Assembly: GCF_013359755.1 (NCBI RefSeq)
Contig: NZ_JABMCJ010000069.1
Span: 53,365-117,364, forward strand
DNA length: 64,000 nt
Reading direction: 5' to 3'
DNA from: Tardiphaga robiniae
GTDB lineage: Bacteria > Pseudomonadota > Alphaproteobacteria > Rhizobiales > Xanthobacteraceae
Shown here: in pieces, positions 9,320 to 18,801 of the stretch
Layout: every line of letters begins with the position of its first letter
Numbering within the stretch: the first letter of the stretch is position 1
Notes under the pieces: model-generated
What the model was told of the DNA's origin: nothing
Databases searched by the model: none
Seen by the model: the letters and a program-made list of their open reading frames with translations, nothing else
Program-made: the position numbers and the translations under genes

Positions 9320-9841
9320 TCAGGCGGCACCCTTCAGCTTCTTGGTGCATTCGCTGTAGTAGCCGCCGCCTTTTTCGATCCACTTCATGCCGCCATTGGC
9401 ATTGGCGGCCTTGTTGGCATTGTACTGATCCACGCAGGTGTGCATCCGCGCCTTGCCGGCCGTCTCCTTGGCGTATTTCGGATCGACCGCCGACGGGAAG
9501 GTGGCAGGGCCTGCCGGAGCCGCAGCTGTCGTCGCTGCCGGCTTGGGGGCTGCAGCAGGTTTGGGAGCCGCTGCGGGCTTGGCTTCAGCAGGCTTGGCTT
9601 CGGCAGCCTTCGGCGCCGCGGTTGCAGCAGGCGCAGCGGCGGGCGTCGTCGCAGCGGCATCGGTCCCGCATTCGGCTTTGCGGAAGTCATTCCATTTCTG
9701 GCCGTTCAGCGTGCCGGCGGTCTTGGCCGCCTGATATTTTGCACTGCATTCAGTCGCGGTGAGTGCATGGGCCGGACTGAAAGCAAGCAAAGCAAAACTG
9801 GACACTGCAATCGCGCAGGCGAATTTGACAGGCATTGTCAT
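9320..9841 (-). CDS. Secreted Ala/Pro/Lys-rich protein with two Cys-flanked PsiF-like modules
   Basis: A 173-residue exported protein. A cleavable signal (KFACAIAVSSFALLAFSPAHA) is followed by a module that runs from one Cys to another about 26 residues later (ECSAKYQAAKTAGTL ... DFRKAEC). Next comes a 50- to 60-residue linker of Ala, Pro and Lys, then a second module of similar pattern (TCVDQYNANKAANANGG ... YYSEC) and a basic tail. The modules resemble the PsiF repeat of the neighbouring divergent gene. I set the start at 9841 because GGGAG lies 8 bases upstream. Function is unknown; the Cys pairs probably form disulfides in the periplasm. Confidence 0.75.
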   Translation of the reverse strand: MTMPVKFACAIAVSSFALLAFSPAHALTATECSAKYQAAKTAGTLNGQKWNDFRKAECGTDAAATTPAAAPAATAAPKAAEAKPAEAKPAAAPKPAAAPKPAATTAAAPAGPATFPSAVDPKYAKETAGKARMHTCVDQYNANKAANANGGMKWIEKGGGYYSECTKKLKGAA

Positions 9842-10036
9842 GGCGTTCTCTCCCTTTGCTACACAAAGTAAAAGTAGACGATGGCATCCTATCGCTACCG
9901 CTGCATGTGGCAACGACATCGCAGCTCCCCGCGAAAAATTATCGTGATCGCACCATCAGATATATTTGAACTCATTCACCTGCCGTTCAGCCCGGCGCGC
10001 CCACCCTGTCCTCCCTGTTCAATTCGAGGTGCTGCC

Positions 10037-10312
10037 ATGATCCGATTCGCTTCCAGCCTAGCTACCGCTGCCGTCGCCTCCTTCCTCCTGGTCGGCGCGG
10101 CCACCGCTCAGACACCTGCGCCGGCGGCCACCAAGACTGCGCCCGCCAAGGCGGCCCCCGCCGAGAAGATGGCGCCTGCGGACAAGACAGCCGAGAAACC
10201 CCGCACCGCAGCGTCACTCGAATGTTCGAAACAGGCCGATGCCAAGGGCCTGCATGGCACCGAGCGCCGTAAATTCCGTTCTGAATGCAAGAAGACCACG
10301 AAACCGAACTAA
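10037..10312 (+). CDS. psiF: PsiF repeat-containing secreted protein
   Basis: A 91-residue exported protein: a signal peptide ending near VGAATA, an Ala/Pro/Lys linker, then one PsiF repeat (SLECSKQADAKGLHGTER ... FRSECKK) with the two conserved cysteines. PsiF is a phosphate-starvation-inducible periplasmic protein of unknown activity in E. coli; induction by phosphate limitation here is only assumed. A GAGG site lies 7 bases before the ATG. The gene is divergent from the related protein at 9320, and a 12-bp perfect hairpin follows it. Confidence 0.82.
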   Translation: MIRFASSLATAAVASFLLVGAATAQTPAPAATKTAPAKAAPAEKMAPADKTAEKPRTAASLECSKQADAKGLHGTERRKFRSECKKTTKPN

Positions 10313-10326
10313 ACTCTCGTCATGCG

Positions 10327-10357
10327 CCTGTCCCTCGCCCGGAAAGCGAGGGACAGG
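10327..10357 (+). terminator. 12-bp perfect hairpin after psiF-like gene
   Basis: CCTGTCCCTCGC pairs perfectly with GCGAGGGACAGG around a 7-base loop. There is no T tract on the plus strand, so it may stop transcription weakly or protect the mRNA 3' end. Confidence 0.5.
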
Positions 10358-10427
10358 TAGACCACACTGCATTTGTCGACAGGTGCGGACTTTGCCATAA
10401 AGCGGGCTCCTTCAGCTTTCCGTGCAA

Positions 10428-11492
10428 ATGGCCATCGCTCTTCCCAGCTCCCTGCAGATCCGCACCACCCTTGAGACCCTCGTCATCGGCACGACCGGCG
10501 GCGCGCTATTCTATTGGGCGGAATTGCCGGGCGGGCTGATCTCCGGCGCGATGATCGCGGTCGCGGCTTACGGCATCTTCGGCCGCCCGGTCGGCCTGCC
10601 GCAGCCGATGGCCCATGTCATTCTGATGACACTGGGCCTGTCGCTCGGCTCGATGGTGTCGCCGGAAATGGTGCACAATCTCAGCGCCTATCCGGTGACT
10701 ATCGCGCTGCTAGCGCTGGCCACCTTCTGCGCCACCTTCGGCAGCAGCATCTATCTGCAGCGCGTTCATGGCTGGGACCGCACCTCGGCGCTGCTGGCTG
10801 GCAGCCCCGGTGCGCTGTCGCAGATCATCATGCTGGCCACCGAGCGCAATGCCGACGTGCCGGGCATCGCCGTCGTGCAGATTTTTCGCGTCATCATCCT
10901 GACCGGCATGGTCCCGCTGCTGCTCGCCGCCACCGGCCTGATGGGTCATGGCCCGCTGCCGTCGCGCGGGCCGGAAGCCTCGCCGCTGGCGCTCGCCGAA
11001 CTCGCCGCCGCGGCCATCGCCGTCTCGCTGTTCATGCGCTGGATCAAATTTCCGGCGAGCTGGATGTTCGGCGCGATGATGGCCTCGTCGGTCCTGCACG
11101 GCACCGGCTGGGTCCACGGCACGCTGCCGCAATGGGCCTATATCACGGCTCTCGTCGGCATCGGCAGCCTGATCGGCTCGCGCTTCGGCAAGATCTCGCC
11201 GCGCACTATTCTCAGCCACGTCTGGGCGGCGCTCGGCTCGTTCGCGGTCGCCATCGCCATCTCGTCGGTGTTCGTGACGATCATCGCGCTGACCACGACT
11301 GTGAAACTGAGCGATGTCGTCGTCGCTTTCGCGCCCGGCGCCATGGACGCCATGCTCGCACTGGCGCTGACGCTGCATATCGATCCGGTGTTCGTCGGCG
11401 CGCATCATCTGTCGCGCTTCATCTATGTGTCGATCGTCACGCCCGGAATCGTGCATCTGTTCGGCAAGGCGCAGGACGATATCGACGATTGA
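10428..11492 (+). CDS. AbrB family membrane protein (ammonia monooxygenase-like)
   Basis: A 354-residue integral membrane protein with about ten hydrophobic helices in two repeated halves, matching the AbrB (formerly AmoA-like) membrane family. Each half has a helix-GxxxG segment and a conserved loop: LLAGSPGALSQIIMLA in the first half and FAPGAMDAMLALALTL in the second. The repeated GSPGALS/APGAMDA motif is the family hallmark. Despite names such as ammonia monooxygenase or transcriptional regulator in databases, the activity is unknown and transport is more likely. ATG 10428 is preferred over GTG 10422. Confidence 0.85.
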   Translation: MAIALPSSLQIRTTLETLVIGTTGGALFYWAELPGGLISGAMIAVAAYGIFGRPVGLPQPMAHVILMTLGLSLGSMVSPEMVHNLSAYPVTIALLALATFCATFGSSIYLQRVHGWDRTSALLAGSPGALSQIIMLATERNADVPGIAVVQIFRVIILTGMVPLLLAATGLMGHGPLPSRGPEASPLALAELAAAAIAVSLFMRWIKFPASWMFGAMMASSVLHGTGWVHGTLPQWAYITALVGIGSLIGSRFGKISPRTILSHVWAALGSFAVAIAISSVFVTIIALTTTVKLSDVVVAFAPGAMDAMLALALTLHIDPVFVGAHHLSRFIYVSIVTPGIVHLFGKAQDDIDD

Positions 11493-11681
11493 TCTTCAGT
11501 CGTCGCAGACACCGATCGAAACAATGGAATAGATCTAACAAATATGAGCGCCTTGCAGTGATTGCAGACATTTGCGTCGCAAGGTCTAGACGTATTCTAC
11601 CGCGCATCGTAGTGCGCCACGAAACCAATCAAGTTAGACGCTCGATCAAGCTGGCGTGACCAGCATCATCGAGGCGTTGAA

Positions 11682-13949
11682 ATGAAATTGAGAACAAGAA
11701 AATCGACGAAGCAGACTGCACTGCTTTGCACCGTCAGTGTGATAGCATTGGCGACGGATCTTCCGCGCGATGCATTCGCGCAGGCCAGCCTGCCGCCAGT
11801 CACGGTGGATGCTCCACAGCCGCAACGCGCGCGCAGCACGACAGCAACGAGATCACAGACATCGGCACGCGCAACGCGACGCACACGCACGACGACACCG
11901 CAGATTTCACCCGCGCCATCGGTTAATGAGCGCATCTATAGCGCCGACAACAACAGCTATGTCGCAGGTCAGGCCAGTTCGGCGTCGAAGACGAATACGC
12001 CGCTGATCGATACGCCGCGTTCGGTGAGCGTCATCGACCGCAAGGAGCTCGATGACCGCGGCGTCACCAGCATTCCGGAGGCGGTTCGTTACACAGCCGG
12101 CGTCACCACCGGCGGCTTCGGCTACGATCCGCGTTTCGATCAGATCTATGTCCGCGGCTTCTCGACGACGACGCTCGGCGACTTCCGCGACGGACTGAAG
12201 CAGTTCCCCTCCGGCTTCACCACATTCCGGACCGAACCCTATCAGCTTAACAGCGTCGAGGTGATCAAGGGCCCGGCTGCCGTGCTCTATGGACAGTCCG
12301 TCCCCGGCGGCCTCGTCGATCGCCGATCGAAATTCCCGGTCGAGAATCAGGTCAACGAGATTTCATTAGAAGGCGGCACCTATGGCCGCATGCAAACGGC
12401 GTTCGACATCGGCGGTGCCAGTTCCGACAAGTCGCTGCTGTACCGCCTGGTGGGCCTCGGCCGCGCCGGTGAGACCAATTACGATATCGCAGACGAGCGG
12501 CTGATGCTGGCGCCATCGATCACCTGGCGACCGACCATCGACACCACGCTGACCGCATATGCCATCTTGCAGAAGGACGAAACCGACGCCAGCGTCGCCA
12601 TGCTCAATCGCGACGGCCAGCTGGTGAACGTCAACGGCACGACCATCAAGCTGCGATCGAGCGATCCGAAATACGACTATCTGCGGCAGCAGCAGGCGCA
12701 GGTCGGCTACAAGCTCGAGCACCGCTTCGACGACGTCTTCACATTCCGTCAGCACACGCGGTTCGGTGTGCTGCATGCGGAATCGCGCTATGTCAGCGGC
12801 AGCTTCGCGACGCCAACATCGACCGTCTATGACCGCGGTGCCGTAGCCGTCGGCGATGACCAGACGAGCTGGCAAACCGACAATGCGCTGCAGGCCGACT
12901 TCGCCACCGGCCCGGTCGTCCACCGCACACTGTTCGGCGTGAATTACGATCACAATACCTGGGACTTCAAGCTCGGCCTGGGCGCGGTGAATCCCGGCTA
13001 TGCGCTCAACATCTTGAATCCTGTCTACGGCATTGCCGGGCCAACCCCGGGTTATACGTCCGGTTCGCGTTCGACGCAGGAACAGGTCGGCGTCTATCTG
13101 CAGGACCAGATGCGACTCGGCAACTGGCACCTGTCGGTCAGCGGCCGTCAGGACTGGACCGATCGCACGCAAATCAATTCCTATACGGGCGCCGTCACAG
13201 GCGCGCGCAACGACAACGCGTTCTCCTACAGCGCCGGCCTGCTCTATCACTTCGAGAACGGCATCGCGCCCTATGTGAGCTATGCGACCTCATTCCAGCC
13301 GGAGACCTCACTCGGCCTCGACGGCATCGTGCTGGCGCCATCCGAAGGCGAACAAATCGAAGGCGGCGTGAAGTATCAGCCACGGCCCGACGTGCTGCTC
13401 ACGGCGTCGATCTACGACCTCAAGGAGAAGAACGCCGCCAAGCTCGCCGGCTATGTCAACGGCATCGCCTATTATGCCTCGGTCGGCGAAATCCGCGTGC
13501 AGGGCTTCGAATTCGAGGCACGCGCACGACTCACGCCGGAACTCGAAACGGTGACGGCCTACACCTATTCCGACGCGGAGATCACCAGGAGCTCGATCGC
13601 GACCGAGCTCGGCAAGACCCCTGCAGTGACGCCGAAGCACACCGCATCGAGCTGGATGAACTACACCTTCCTGAACGGTTCGCTTGAAGGCCTCGGTCTC
13701 GGTGCAGGTGTCCGTTATATCGACGCGACCTGGACGTCGAACGACAACACCTCACGCAACAACGGCTATACGCTGTTCGATCTGGCCGCGCGTTACGATT
13801 TCGCCAAGCTTGGACCGAAGTTTGCGGGCTATCAGGCCTCGATCAACGCCAACAACGTCGCCGACGAGCAGGTTGCAGTCTGCAATTCCGGCTACTGCTA
13901 TTTGAGCCAGGGACGCACGGTGATCGGCACGCTGCGCTATCGCTGGTAG
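11682..13949 (+). CDS. TonB-dependent siderophore receptor
   Basis: A 755-residue outer-membrane receptor. A signal peptide (about residues 1-31) is followed by a TonB-box-like region (LPPVTVDAPQP), a low-complexity linker, the plug domain (TPRSVSVIDRKELDDRGV; VEVIKGPAAVLYGQSVPGGL) and a beta-barrel that ends in the typical terminal aromatic residue (LRYRW). The pattern matches the FhuE/FpvA siderophore group that imports ferric hydroxamate-type complexes using TonB energy. No siderophore biosynthesis, sigma/anti-sigma pair or ABC importer is adjacent, so the ligand may be a siderophore made by another organism. The 189 bases upstream should contain an iron-responsive promoter, but no convincing box could be assigned. 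Confidence 0.93.
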   Translation: MKLRTRKSTKQTALLCTVSVIALATDLPRDAFAQASLPPVTVDAPQPQRARSTTATRSQTSARATRRTRTTTPQISPAPSVNERIYSADNNSYVAGQASSASKTNTPLIDTPRSVSVIDRKELDDRGVTSIPEAVRYTAGVTTGGFGYDPRFDQIYVRGFSTTTLGDFRDGLKQFPSGFTTFRTEPYQLNSVEVIKGPAAVLYGQSVPGGLVDRRSKFPVENQVNEISLEGGTYGRMQTAFDIGGASSDKSLLYRLVGLGRAGETNYDIADERLMLAPSITWRPTIDTTLTAYAILQKDETDASVAMLNRDGQLVNVNGTTIKLRSSDPKYDYLRQQQAQVGYKLEHRFDDVFTFRQHTRFGVLHAESRYVSGSFATPTSTVYDRGAVAVGDDQTSWQTDNALQADFATGPVVHRTLFGVNYDHNTWDFKLGLGAVNPGYALNILNPVYGIAGPTPGYTSGSRSTQEQVGVYLQDQMRLGNWHLSVSGRQDWTDRTQINSYTGAVTGARNDNAFSYSAGLLYHFENGIAPYVSYATSFQPETSLGLDGIVLAPSEGEQIEGGVKYQPRPDVLLTASIYDLKEKNAAKLAGYVNGIAYYASVGEIRVQGFEFEARARLTPELETVTAYTYSDAEITRSSIATELGKTPAVTPKHTASSWMNYTFLNGSLEGLGLGAGVRYIDATWTSNDNTSRNNGYTLFDLAARYDFAKLGPKFAGYQASINANNVADEQVAVCNSGYCYLSQGRTVIGTLRYRW

Positions 13950-13980
13950 CGGTGCCTCAGCGGCCAGGACCGGCGGCGGA

Positions 13981-14514
13981 TCAGCGCCGTGCGGTCTTGC
14001 CGGCGCCCCACAGTGCGATCGCCGCCATCGCCAGCGAGATCAGCACATTGTAGCCGGCCAGCGACAGGCCTAGGAAACGCCACTGCACCTCGTCGCAGCG
14101 AATCACCTTCACGGTGTCGAGGCGCTCCAGCAGGCTGCCGGCCTTGCCGAGATCGACCACCGGACCCGAACAGTCCGTTGGACCCTGCCAGAATGTCCAT
14201 TCGACGCCGGTGTGATAACCGCCGAGCACCGCATTGGCGAGCGCCGCCAGCGCCAGCACAACGAGGCCGGTCACAACCAGGCCGCGCGGCGCGTCCCTGG
14301 CGGCAGCAATCGCCACCAGCACCGCCAGCGGAATCGCGAGATAATAGGCATAGCGCTGTTCGAGGCAGAGCGGGCACGGCCGGATATCCAGCACCAGCTG
14401 GAAGAACCAGGCCCCCGCCAGCGTCGCCAATGCAATCAGACCGACCGCCAATGCAGCGACCAGCGCCGGGTTCGACGACGCAGGCGTGGAGGTGTGTGCG
14501 GTCTGGGCAGGCAC
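13981..14514 (-). CDS. dsbB: Disulfide bond formation protein B
   Basis: A 177-residue inner-membrane protein with four transmembrane helices. The first periplasmic redox pair is Cys47-Pro-Leu-Cys50 (RPCPLCLEQRYAYY) and the second is Cys115 and Cys140 (TDCSG and IRCDEVQW). This is the DsbB arrangement: electrons from a DsbA pass through both pairs to quinone. The gene is alone and converges on the TonB receptor gene; the DsbA-like protein at 6480 is a possible but unproven partner. Confidence 0.92.
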   Translation of the reverse strand: MPAQTAHTSTPASSNPALVAALAVGLIALATLAGAWFFQLVLDIRPCPLCLEQRYAYYLAIPLAVLVAIAAARDAPRGLVVTGLVVLALAALANAVLGGYHTGVEWTFWQGPTDCSGPVVDLGKAGSLLERLDTVKVIRCDEVQWRFLGLSLAGYNVLISLAMAAIALWGAGKTARR

Positions 14515-14691
14515 GGTGCTCTCCGGAGTGGCTGCTGCGTCCTATCCCGGGCTCACCAGCCTGTCGAGGCAGCCCCGATCACACTGGAGTGTGCGCGGCG
14601 GCCAATCTGGCCAAACCGCAGGTTGACCCGCCCGGAGCGCCCGCTATATTCCGCCCGCTTCGCGCCCCCGGTCTCCGGCCGGCGTCCGAAG

Positions 14692-14776
14692 GCCCCTGTG
14701 GCGGAATTGGTAGACGCGCTCGACTCAAAATCGAGTTCCGCAAGGAGTGCTGGTTCGATTCCGGCCAGGGGCACCA
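14692..14776 (+). tRNA. tRNA-Leu (CAA)
   Basis: An 85-base tRNA including an encoded CCA. The acceptor stem is GCCCCTG/CAGGGGC, the D region is GGCGGAATTGGTAGACG, and the anticodon arm is CTCGA-CTCAAAA-TCGAG, which puts CAA at positions 34-36 (reads UUG). A long class-II variable arm and a TTCGATT T-loop complete it. All parts fold by eye with no mispairing in the acceptor stem. It stands alone and no integrase or att-like duplication is visible next to it. Confidence 0.97.
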
Positions 14777-14861
14777 ACAGCTCATCAGCAATAATCCGTT
14801 GACGACGGGCTATATTTCCGAAAAGCGCGTCACCCGCAAATGACGACTGGAGGATTTGTCC

Positions 14862-16079
14862 TCACGCCGGCAGAGGTGCGGGCTCCGCTTTCGCCACCGG
14901 CATCGGCCTGAATGTCATTGCAATCAGGAAAGCGCCGAGCCCCATGATCCAGGAGCCGATATAGAGCCAAGCGTAGCTGGCGAACGCGTCGTAGATCAAA
15001 CCTCCGGCGAGAGGTCCAGTCGCCATGCCAAGGCTGCCGGCCATGGCCGTTCCGCCGATCACCGTGCCCATCATCCGCAGCGGAAAGTTTTCGCGTGCGA
15101 GAACGGCGTAGAGCGGCATGGTGCCGGCGTAGATGAAGCCAAAGACCGCCGCCACGGTGTAGAACCCGCCGAGCTCACGCACGAAGACAAAACCGAGCGC
15201 CCCGAACGCCTGGGCGAGCAAGCCAAGGACCAGTACACGCTTGGCGCCAAAACGGTCGCCGAGCAGGCCGAAGGCGATACGGCCGCCCATCCCTGCCAGA
15301 CCCTCGACGCTATAAATCGTGACCGCAGCGACAAGCGGTATGCCGCAGCTGATCGCGTAGCTCACAGTATGGATGATCGGCCCAGAATGCGTGGCACAGC
15401 AGAAGAAATTCGTCAGCAGCAGGATGATGAACTGTGGCGAGCGTAGCGCCTGCGCGCGCGACATCTCTGCCCGCGCCGGCTCGGCGGATGGAGCGGAAGG
15501 CGCGCACTCCAGCGCCGGCGCGCGGCGCACCAGCAGCGAGACTGGAATCATGATCGCGGCCACGACGAGGGCCACGATCTGCATCGAGGTGCGCCAATCG
15601 TGGTTCGAAACGAGCCAGGCCGCCAGCGGCGACATGGTCATGGGCGCCATGCCCATCCCCGCCGAAACCAGCGAGACGGCCAGGCTGCGATGCGTATCGA
15701 ACCAGCCGGTGACCGTCGCCATCATCGGCGCAAAGATCGCGGCGGTGGCGCCGCCGACCATCAACCCGAAGACAAATTGAAATGCGACCAGAGATGTCGC
15801 GAGGCTCGCCAGCACCAGGCTTGACGCGAGGACGACCGACCCGGTCAACACCACCGGGAGTGGCCCCAATCGGTCGGACAAGGTGCCCCAGATCATGCTG
15901 GTGACAGCCATCGCGAGGAAGCCAATTGTCATGGCGCTGGATATACCGGTGACCGACCAGCCGGTATCCCGCGCGATCGGCTGCAGGAACACCGGCAACG
16001 AAAACATGCCGCCGATCGCGACGCAGCCCAGAAGGCCGCCCGCGGCGACGATTACCCAGCGATAGTGAGAATTGGTCAT
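14862..16079 (-). CDS. MFS transporter
   Basis: A 405-residue major facilitator with about twelve hydrophobic helices in two six-helix halves. A soluble loop at about residues 190-215 (PSAPSAEPARAEMSRAQALRS) separates them. The between-helix motif appears as GTLSDRLGPLPV in the first half and GLLGDRFGAKRV in the second. The overall pattern resembles the monocarboxylate/oxalate-type MFS branch. ATG 16079 has GGAG 7 bases upstream; a longer frame to 16163 is not supported. No substrate can be named. It is divergent from the exported hydrolase gene. Confidence 0.88.
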   Translation of the reverse strand: MTNSHYRWVIVAAGGLLGCVAIGGMFSLPVFLQPIARDTGWSVTGISSAMTIGFLAMAVTSMIWGTLSDRLGPLPVVLTGSVVLASSLVLASLATSLVAFQFVFGLMVGGATAAIFAPMMATVTGWFDTHRSLAVSLVSAGMGMAPMTMSPLAAWLVSNHDWRTSMQIVALVVAAIMIPVSLLVRRAPALECAPSAPSAEPARAEMSRAQALRSPQFIILLLTNFFCCATHSGPIIHTVSYAISCGIPLVAAVTIYSVEGLAGMGGRIAFGLLGDRFGAKRVLVLGLLAQAFGALGFVFVRELGGFYTVAAVFGFIYAGTMPLYAVLARENFPLRMMGTVIGGTAMAGSLGMATGPLAGGLIYDAFASYAWLYIGSWIMGLGAFLIAMTFRPMPVAKAEPAPLPA

Positions 16080-16338
16080 TCCTGGTCTCCACTTCAGCGG
16101 TCTTAGAGTGGAAGACGCACGGGACGGGCCGGAGCCGACAGGCCGACGGCCAACGCAGCTCACGTTTTTGCGAGCGCATACAGTTGTTCGTTGCCGCGAT
16201 GACAGTGATCTTGCGGGCCAGTGGACCGATTCGGTTGATCGCTGACGAGAACATCTCTTGTCGATCGGCGGTTTATTAAGTCTAACAGGCTCAGACTGCC
16301 CCGAGGCGTCACTGGGGCTTCATGCGTGCGAGATCGAA

Positions 16339-17613
16339 ATGCCCGGCCTGAGCAGACGAGCCATCCTGAGGGGAGGCGCGGCGTCGATGATGCTGCGCTC
16401 CGGTCCATTGGCCGCGCTGCCGCTTCCCGGCCCGTCCGATACCTTCACCGACAGCGTCGGCGTCAATGTGCATATCAGCAGCGAGCCATATGCGAGTCAT
16501 TTCGACCGGTTTCACGATCTGCTTGCGGCATCAGGCATTCGCCATCTGCGCGACGAGTTGCGACCTAGCAACGATCTCGATCGCTGGCGCGCGCTGAACA
16601 AACGCTCGAACATCCTGTTCAATGTTGTGGTGTCGCCGGCGACCAACACCGTGCCGGAGATGATGACCTATCTCGCCGCATTGGGCATCGAGCGCGTCTC
16701 GGCGATGGAGGGCCAGAACGAGGGCAACAGCGACTGGTTTCTGTCGCTGCCGCTGGCGAAGCCGGGCTGGAGCAATGTCGTCGTGAACTATCAGCGCGAG
16801 GTGCACCATGCGCTGCGCGCGCGATATGCGGCGACGGAGTTGCCGCTGCTGTCGCCAAGCGTCATCAACTGGAAGCCCGCCGACGTCGCGCTGCTGCGCC
16901 CGGCCGCGCAGTTCAGCGATGCCGTCGCGATCCATTCCTATGTACAGAAGGCGCAAGAGCCGGAAACAACCAACGATTACGCCGCCGTGTCCTGGTATCT
17001 GCACAATATGCGCGACGCGTTCAAACCCGGCGCACCCGCACTGGCAACCGAATGCGGCTATTGCAATGTCGTGAAGCCCGGTACCTCCGGCGTCTCGGAA
17101 ACGGCGGCGGCGCTCTATCTGCCACGGCTGCTGCTCAACAACTTCCGCCTCGGCATTCTCCGGACATTCCTCTACGAATTCTTCGATGGCGGTACCGATC
17201 CCAATGACGGAGAACATCATTGGGGCCTCGTCCGCAATGACGGCTCGCCGAAGCCTGGCTACCATGCGATCCGGAATCTCCTGTCCGCACTGAAAGGCGC
17301 ACGCCGCGCCAACAACGATCCGCCGCTACGCGTGGCATCCACGGCACCGGACCTGCGGCATATCGCGTTTCAGGATGCGCAGGGACAACCGCTGCTTGCG
17401 GTATGGCGCGCGGTGCGCTGCTGGAATGTGGAGAAGGCTGAAGACATCCCGGTGCCCACGGAGCCGCTCGACATCGCCGTCGATGGCCCTGCCGCTTCGC
17501 TCTCCTTCAACCGTCCGAATGACGATGCCGAGTGGCGCCGCGTGCCGGTGACCGACGGGCACACGACGATCCCGCTGGACGGGCGCGTGGCGATCATCCG
17601 GCGTTCCAGCTGA
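16339..17613 (+). CDS. Tat-exported glycoside hydrolase, clan GH-A fold
   Basis: A 424-residue protein with a twin-arginine signal (LSRRAILRGGAAS). The rest fits a (beta/alpha)8 barrel of clan GH-A. The acid/base candidate is Glu128 in GQNEGN, directly after Asn127, which is the clan's Asn-Glu pair at the end of strand 4. The nucleophile candidate is Glu238 in ALATECGYC, the expected position for strand 7. A short C-terminal beta domain follows. It could act on plant or microbial polysaccharide; I cannot assign a GH family. Export by Tat implies folding, and maybe a cofactor or metal, before secretion. Confidence 0.72.
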   Translation: MPGLSRRAILRGGAASMMLRSGPLAALPLPGPSDTFTDSVGVNVHISSEPYASHFDRFHDLLAASGIRHLRDELRPSNDLDRWRALNKRSNILFNVVVSPATNTVPEMMTYLAALGIERVSAMEGQNEGNSDWFLSLPLAKPGWSNVVVNYQREVHHALRARYAATELPLLSPSVINWKPADVALLRPAAQFSDAVAIHSYVQKAQEPETTNDYAAVSWYLHNMRDAFKPGAPALATECGYCNVVKPGTSGVSETAAALYLPRLLLNNFRLGILRTFLYEFFDGGTDPNDGEHHWGLVRNDGSPKPGYHAIRNLLSALKGARRANNDPPLRVASTAPDLRHIAFQDAQGQPLLAVWRAVRCWNVEKAEDIPVPTEPLDIAVDGPAASLSFNRPNDDAEWRRVPVTDGHTTIPLDGRVAIIRRSS

Positions 17614-17788
17614 GCTGGTATGAGTTGCTGTGGCTTGAACCACCCCGCCGCGCTTTGTATCCTGAAACTGCGTACGAACTGACGGTGAGCAGCAAAGTCT
17701 TTCAGACAAGGTCTTTTAGACTCTGCGGTCCGGCCAAGCATACGACAGCTTCGCCTTTTGCTCCAAAATATAACGGATTCTCCCCCAT

Positions 17789-18703
17789 ATGGACTATGCG
17801 CCTTCCGCTCCGGCCCTTGCGGCCGAGACGCACGCTTTTCAGGTTCTGCTCGAAGATGGCGCCACAGCCAGCATACGCGTTTATGGAAAAGGTCCACGGA
17901 TCATCTGCAGCCATGGCAATGGCCTCGCCATCGATGCTTTTCAAAGCTTCTGGCGCCTCTTCACGGATGACTATGAGACCGTGGTGTTCGACTTCCGTCA
18001 TCACGGCCGGAGCAGTCCGTATCGCCAGCCCATCCCGCATGTCTGGCCGCAGCTCGTCCGCGACTATGAGGCGATCATGCAAGGGATCGCGCGCGAACTC
18101 GGCGCGGCGCCGAGCCTCGGTGCATTTCATTCGATGAGCGCACTGACGACCCTGCTGCATGCCGCCGAATATCAGACGCCGTGGATCGGCATCGTCGGCT
18201 TCGAGCCGCCGGCGACGCCGCCAGCGAGCTATCCGGAGTTCCAGAGTTTCCGCACGGAAAATGACAGGCTCGCCGGACGCGCTGCGCAGCGTCGCGCCAC
18301 CTTTCCGAACGTGCAGGAGCTGTTCGAGTCCTATCGCCGCAGCTCGGCATTTGCCGGCGTCGACGATGCCGGACTGCAGGCACTCGCCGCATCCACGCTG
18401 CGCTCGAACGACGACAGCCTGCTCTATGAACTCGCCTGCGCCAGGGAATTCGAGGCCAGCATCTTCACCATGCAGGATCTCCCGGGCGCTTGGGAGCGGA
18501 TGTGCAGCGTCAGGCTGCCGGTGCAACTCGTCGCCGGTGAACCAAAGACGAGAACCAGCCCGTTCGTCGACATGGAGCGTGCCTTCGCGCGCGATGGCGG
18601 CTTTGCCTTCACCACCGTGCCTGACGCCTCGCATTTCATGCAGATGGAAAAACCGGCCGAATGCGCCGCAATCGTCCGCGCCTTCCATGCGGGCCTGACC
18701 TGA
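17789..18703 (+). CDS. Alpha/beta hydrolase
   Basis: A 304-residue alpha/beta-hydrolase fold protein. The oxyanion-hole motif is SHGNG (about residues 41-45), the nucleophile elbow is GAFHSMSA with Ser115, and a C-terminal catalytic histidine is likely in PDASHFMQME. The acid residue is not certain. A cap insertion occupies roughly residues 140-230. The elbow deviates from the common GHSMG form. Substrate unknown. It lies 98 bases ahead of a flavin monooxygenase on the same strand, so they could be co-expressed. Confidence 0.85.
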   Translation: MDYAPSAPALAAETHAFQVLLEDGATASIRVYGKGPRIICSHGNGLAIDAFQSFWRLFTDDYETVVFDFRHHGRSSPYRQPIPHVWPQLVRDYEAIMQGIARELGAAPSLGAFHSMSALTTLLHAAEYQTPWIGIVGFEPPATPPASYPEFQSFRTENDRLAGRAAQRRATFPNVQELFESYRRSSAFAGVDDAGLQALAASTLRSNDDSLLYELACAREFEASIFTMQDLPGAWERMCSVRLPVQLVAGEPKTRTSPFVDMERAFARDGGFAFTTVPDASHFMQMEKPAECAAIVRAFHAGLT

Positions 18704-18801
18704 CCGCTCGGGAGTAACGCCGGGCTGCCATGCCGGCCGCGCAACCGGCTGGCAATCCGCCCCAGCCATGCCCACATGGCAAGGGCAATGGGAGCCGTTT
18801 C

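Noticed and set aside
11493..11681. TAGA-cgtat-TCTA at 11587-11599 as an iron-response (Irr/ICE) box before the TonB receptor
   Set aside because: Only four bases per arm match and the known box has longer TTAGAA/TTCTAA-type arms; too weak to claim.
14692..14776. Integration site at tRNA-Leu for a genomic island
   Set aside because: No integrase, no direct repeat of the tRNA 3' end and no change in gene character on either side.
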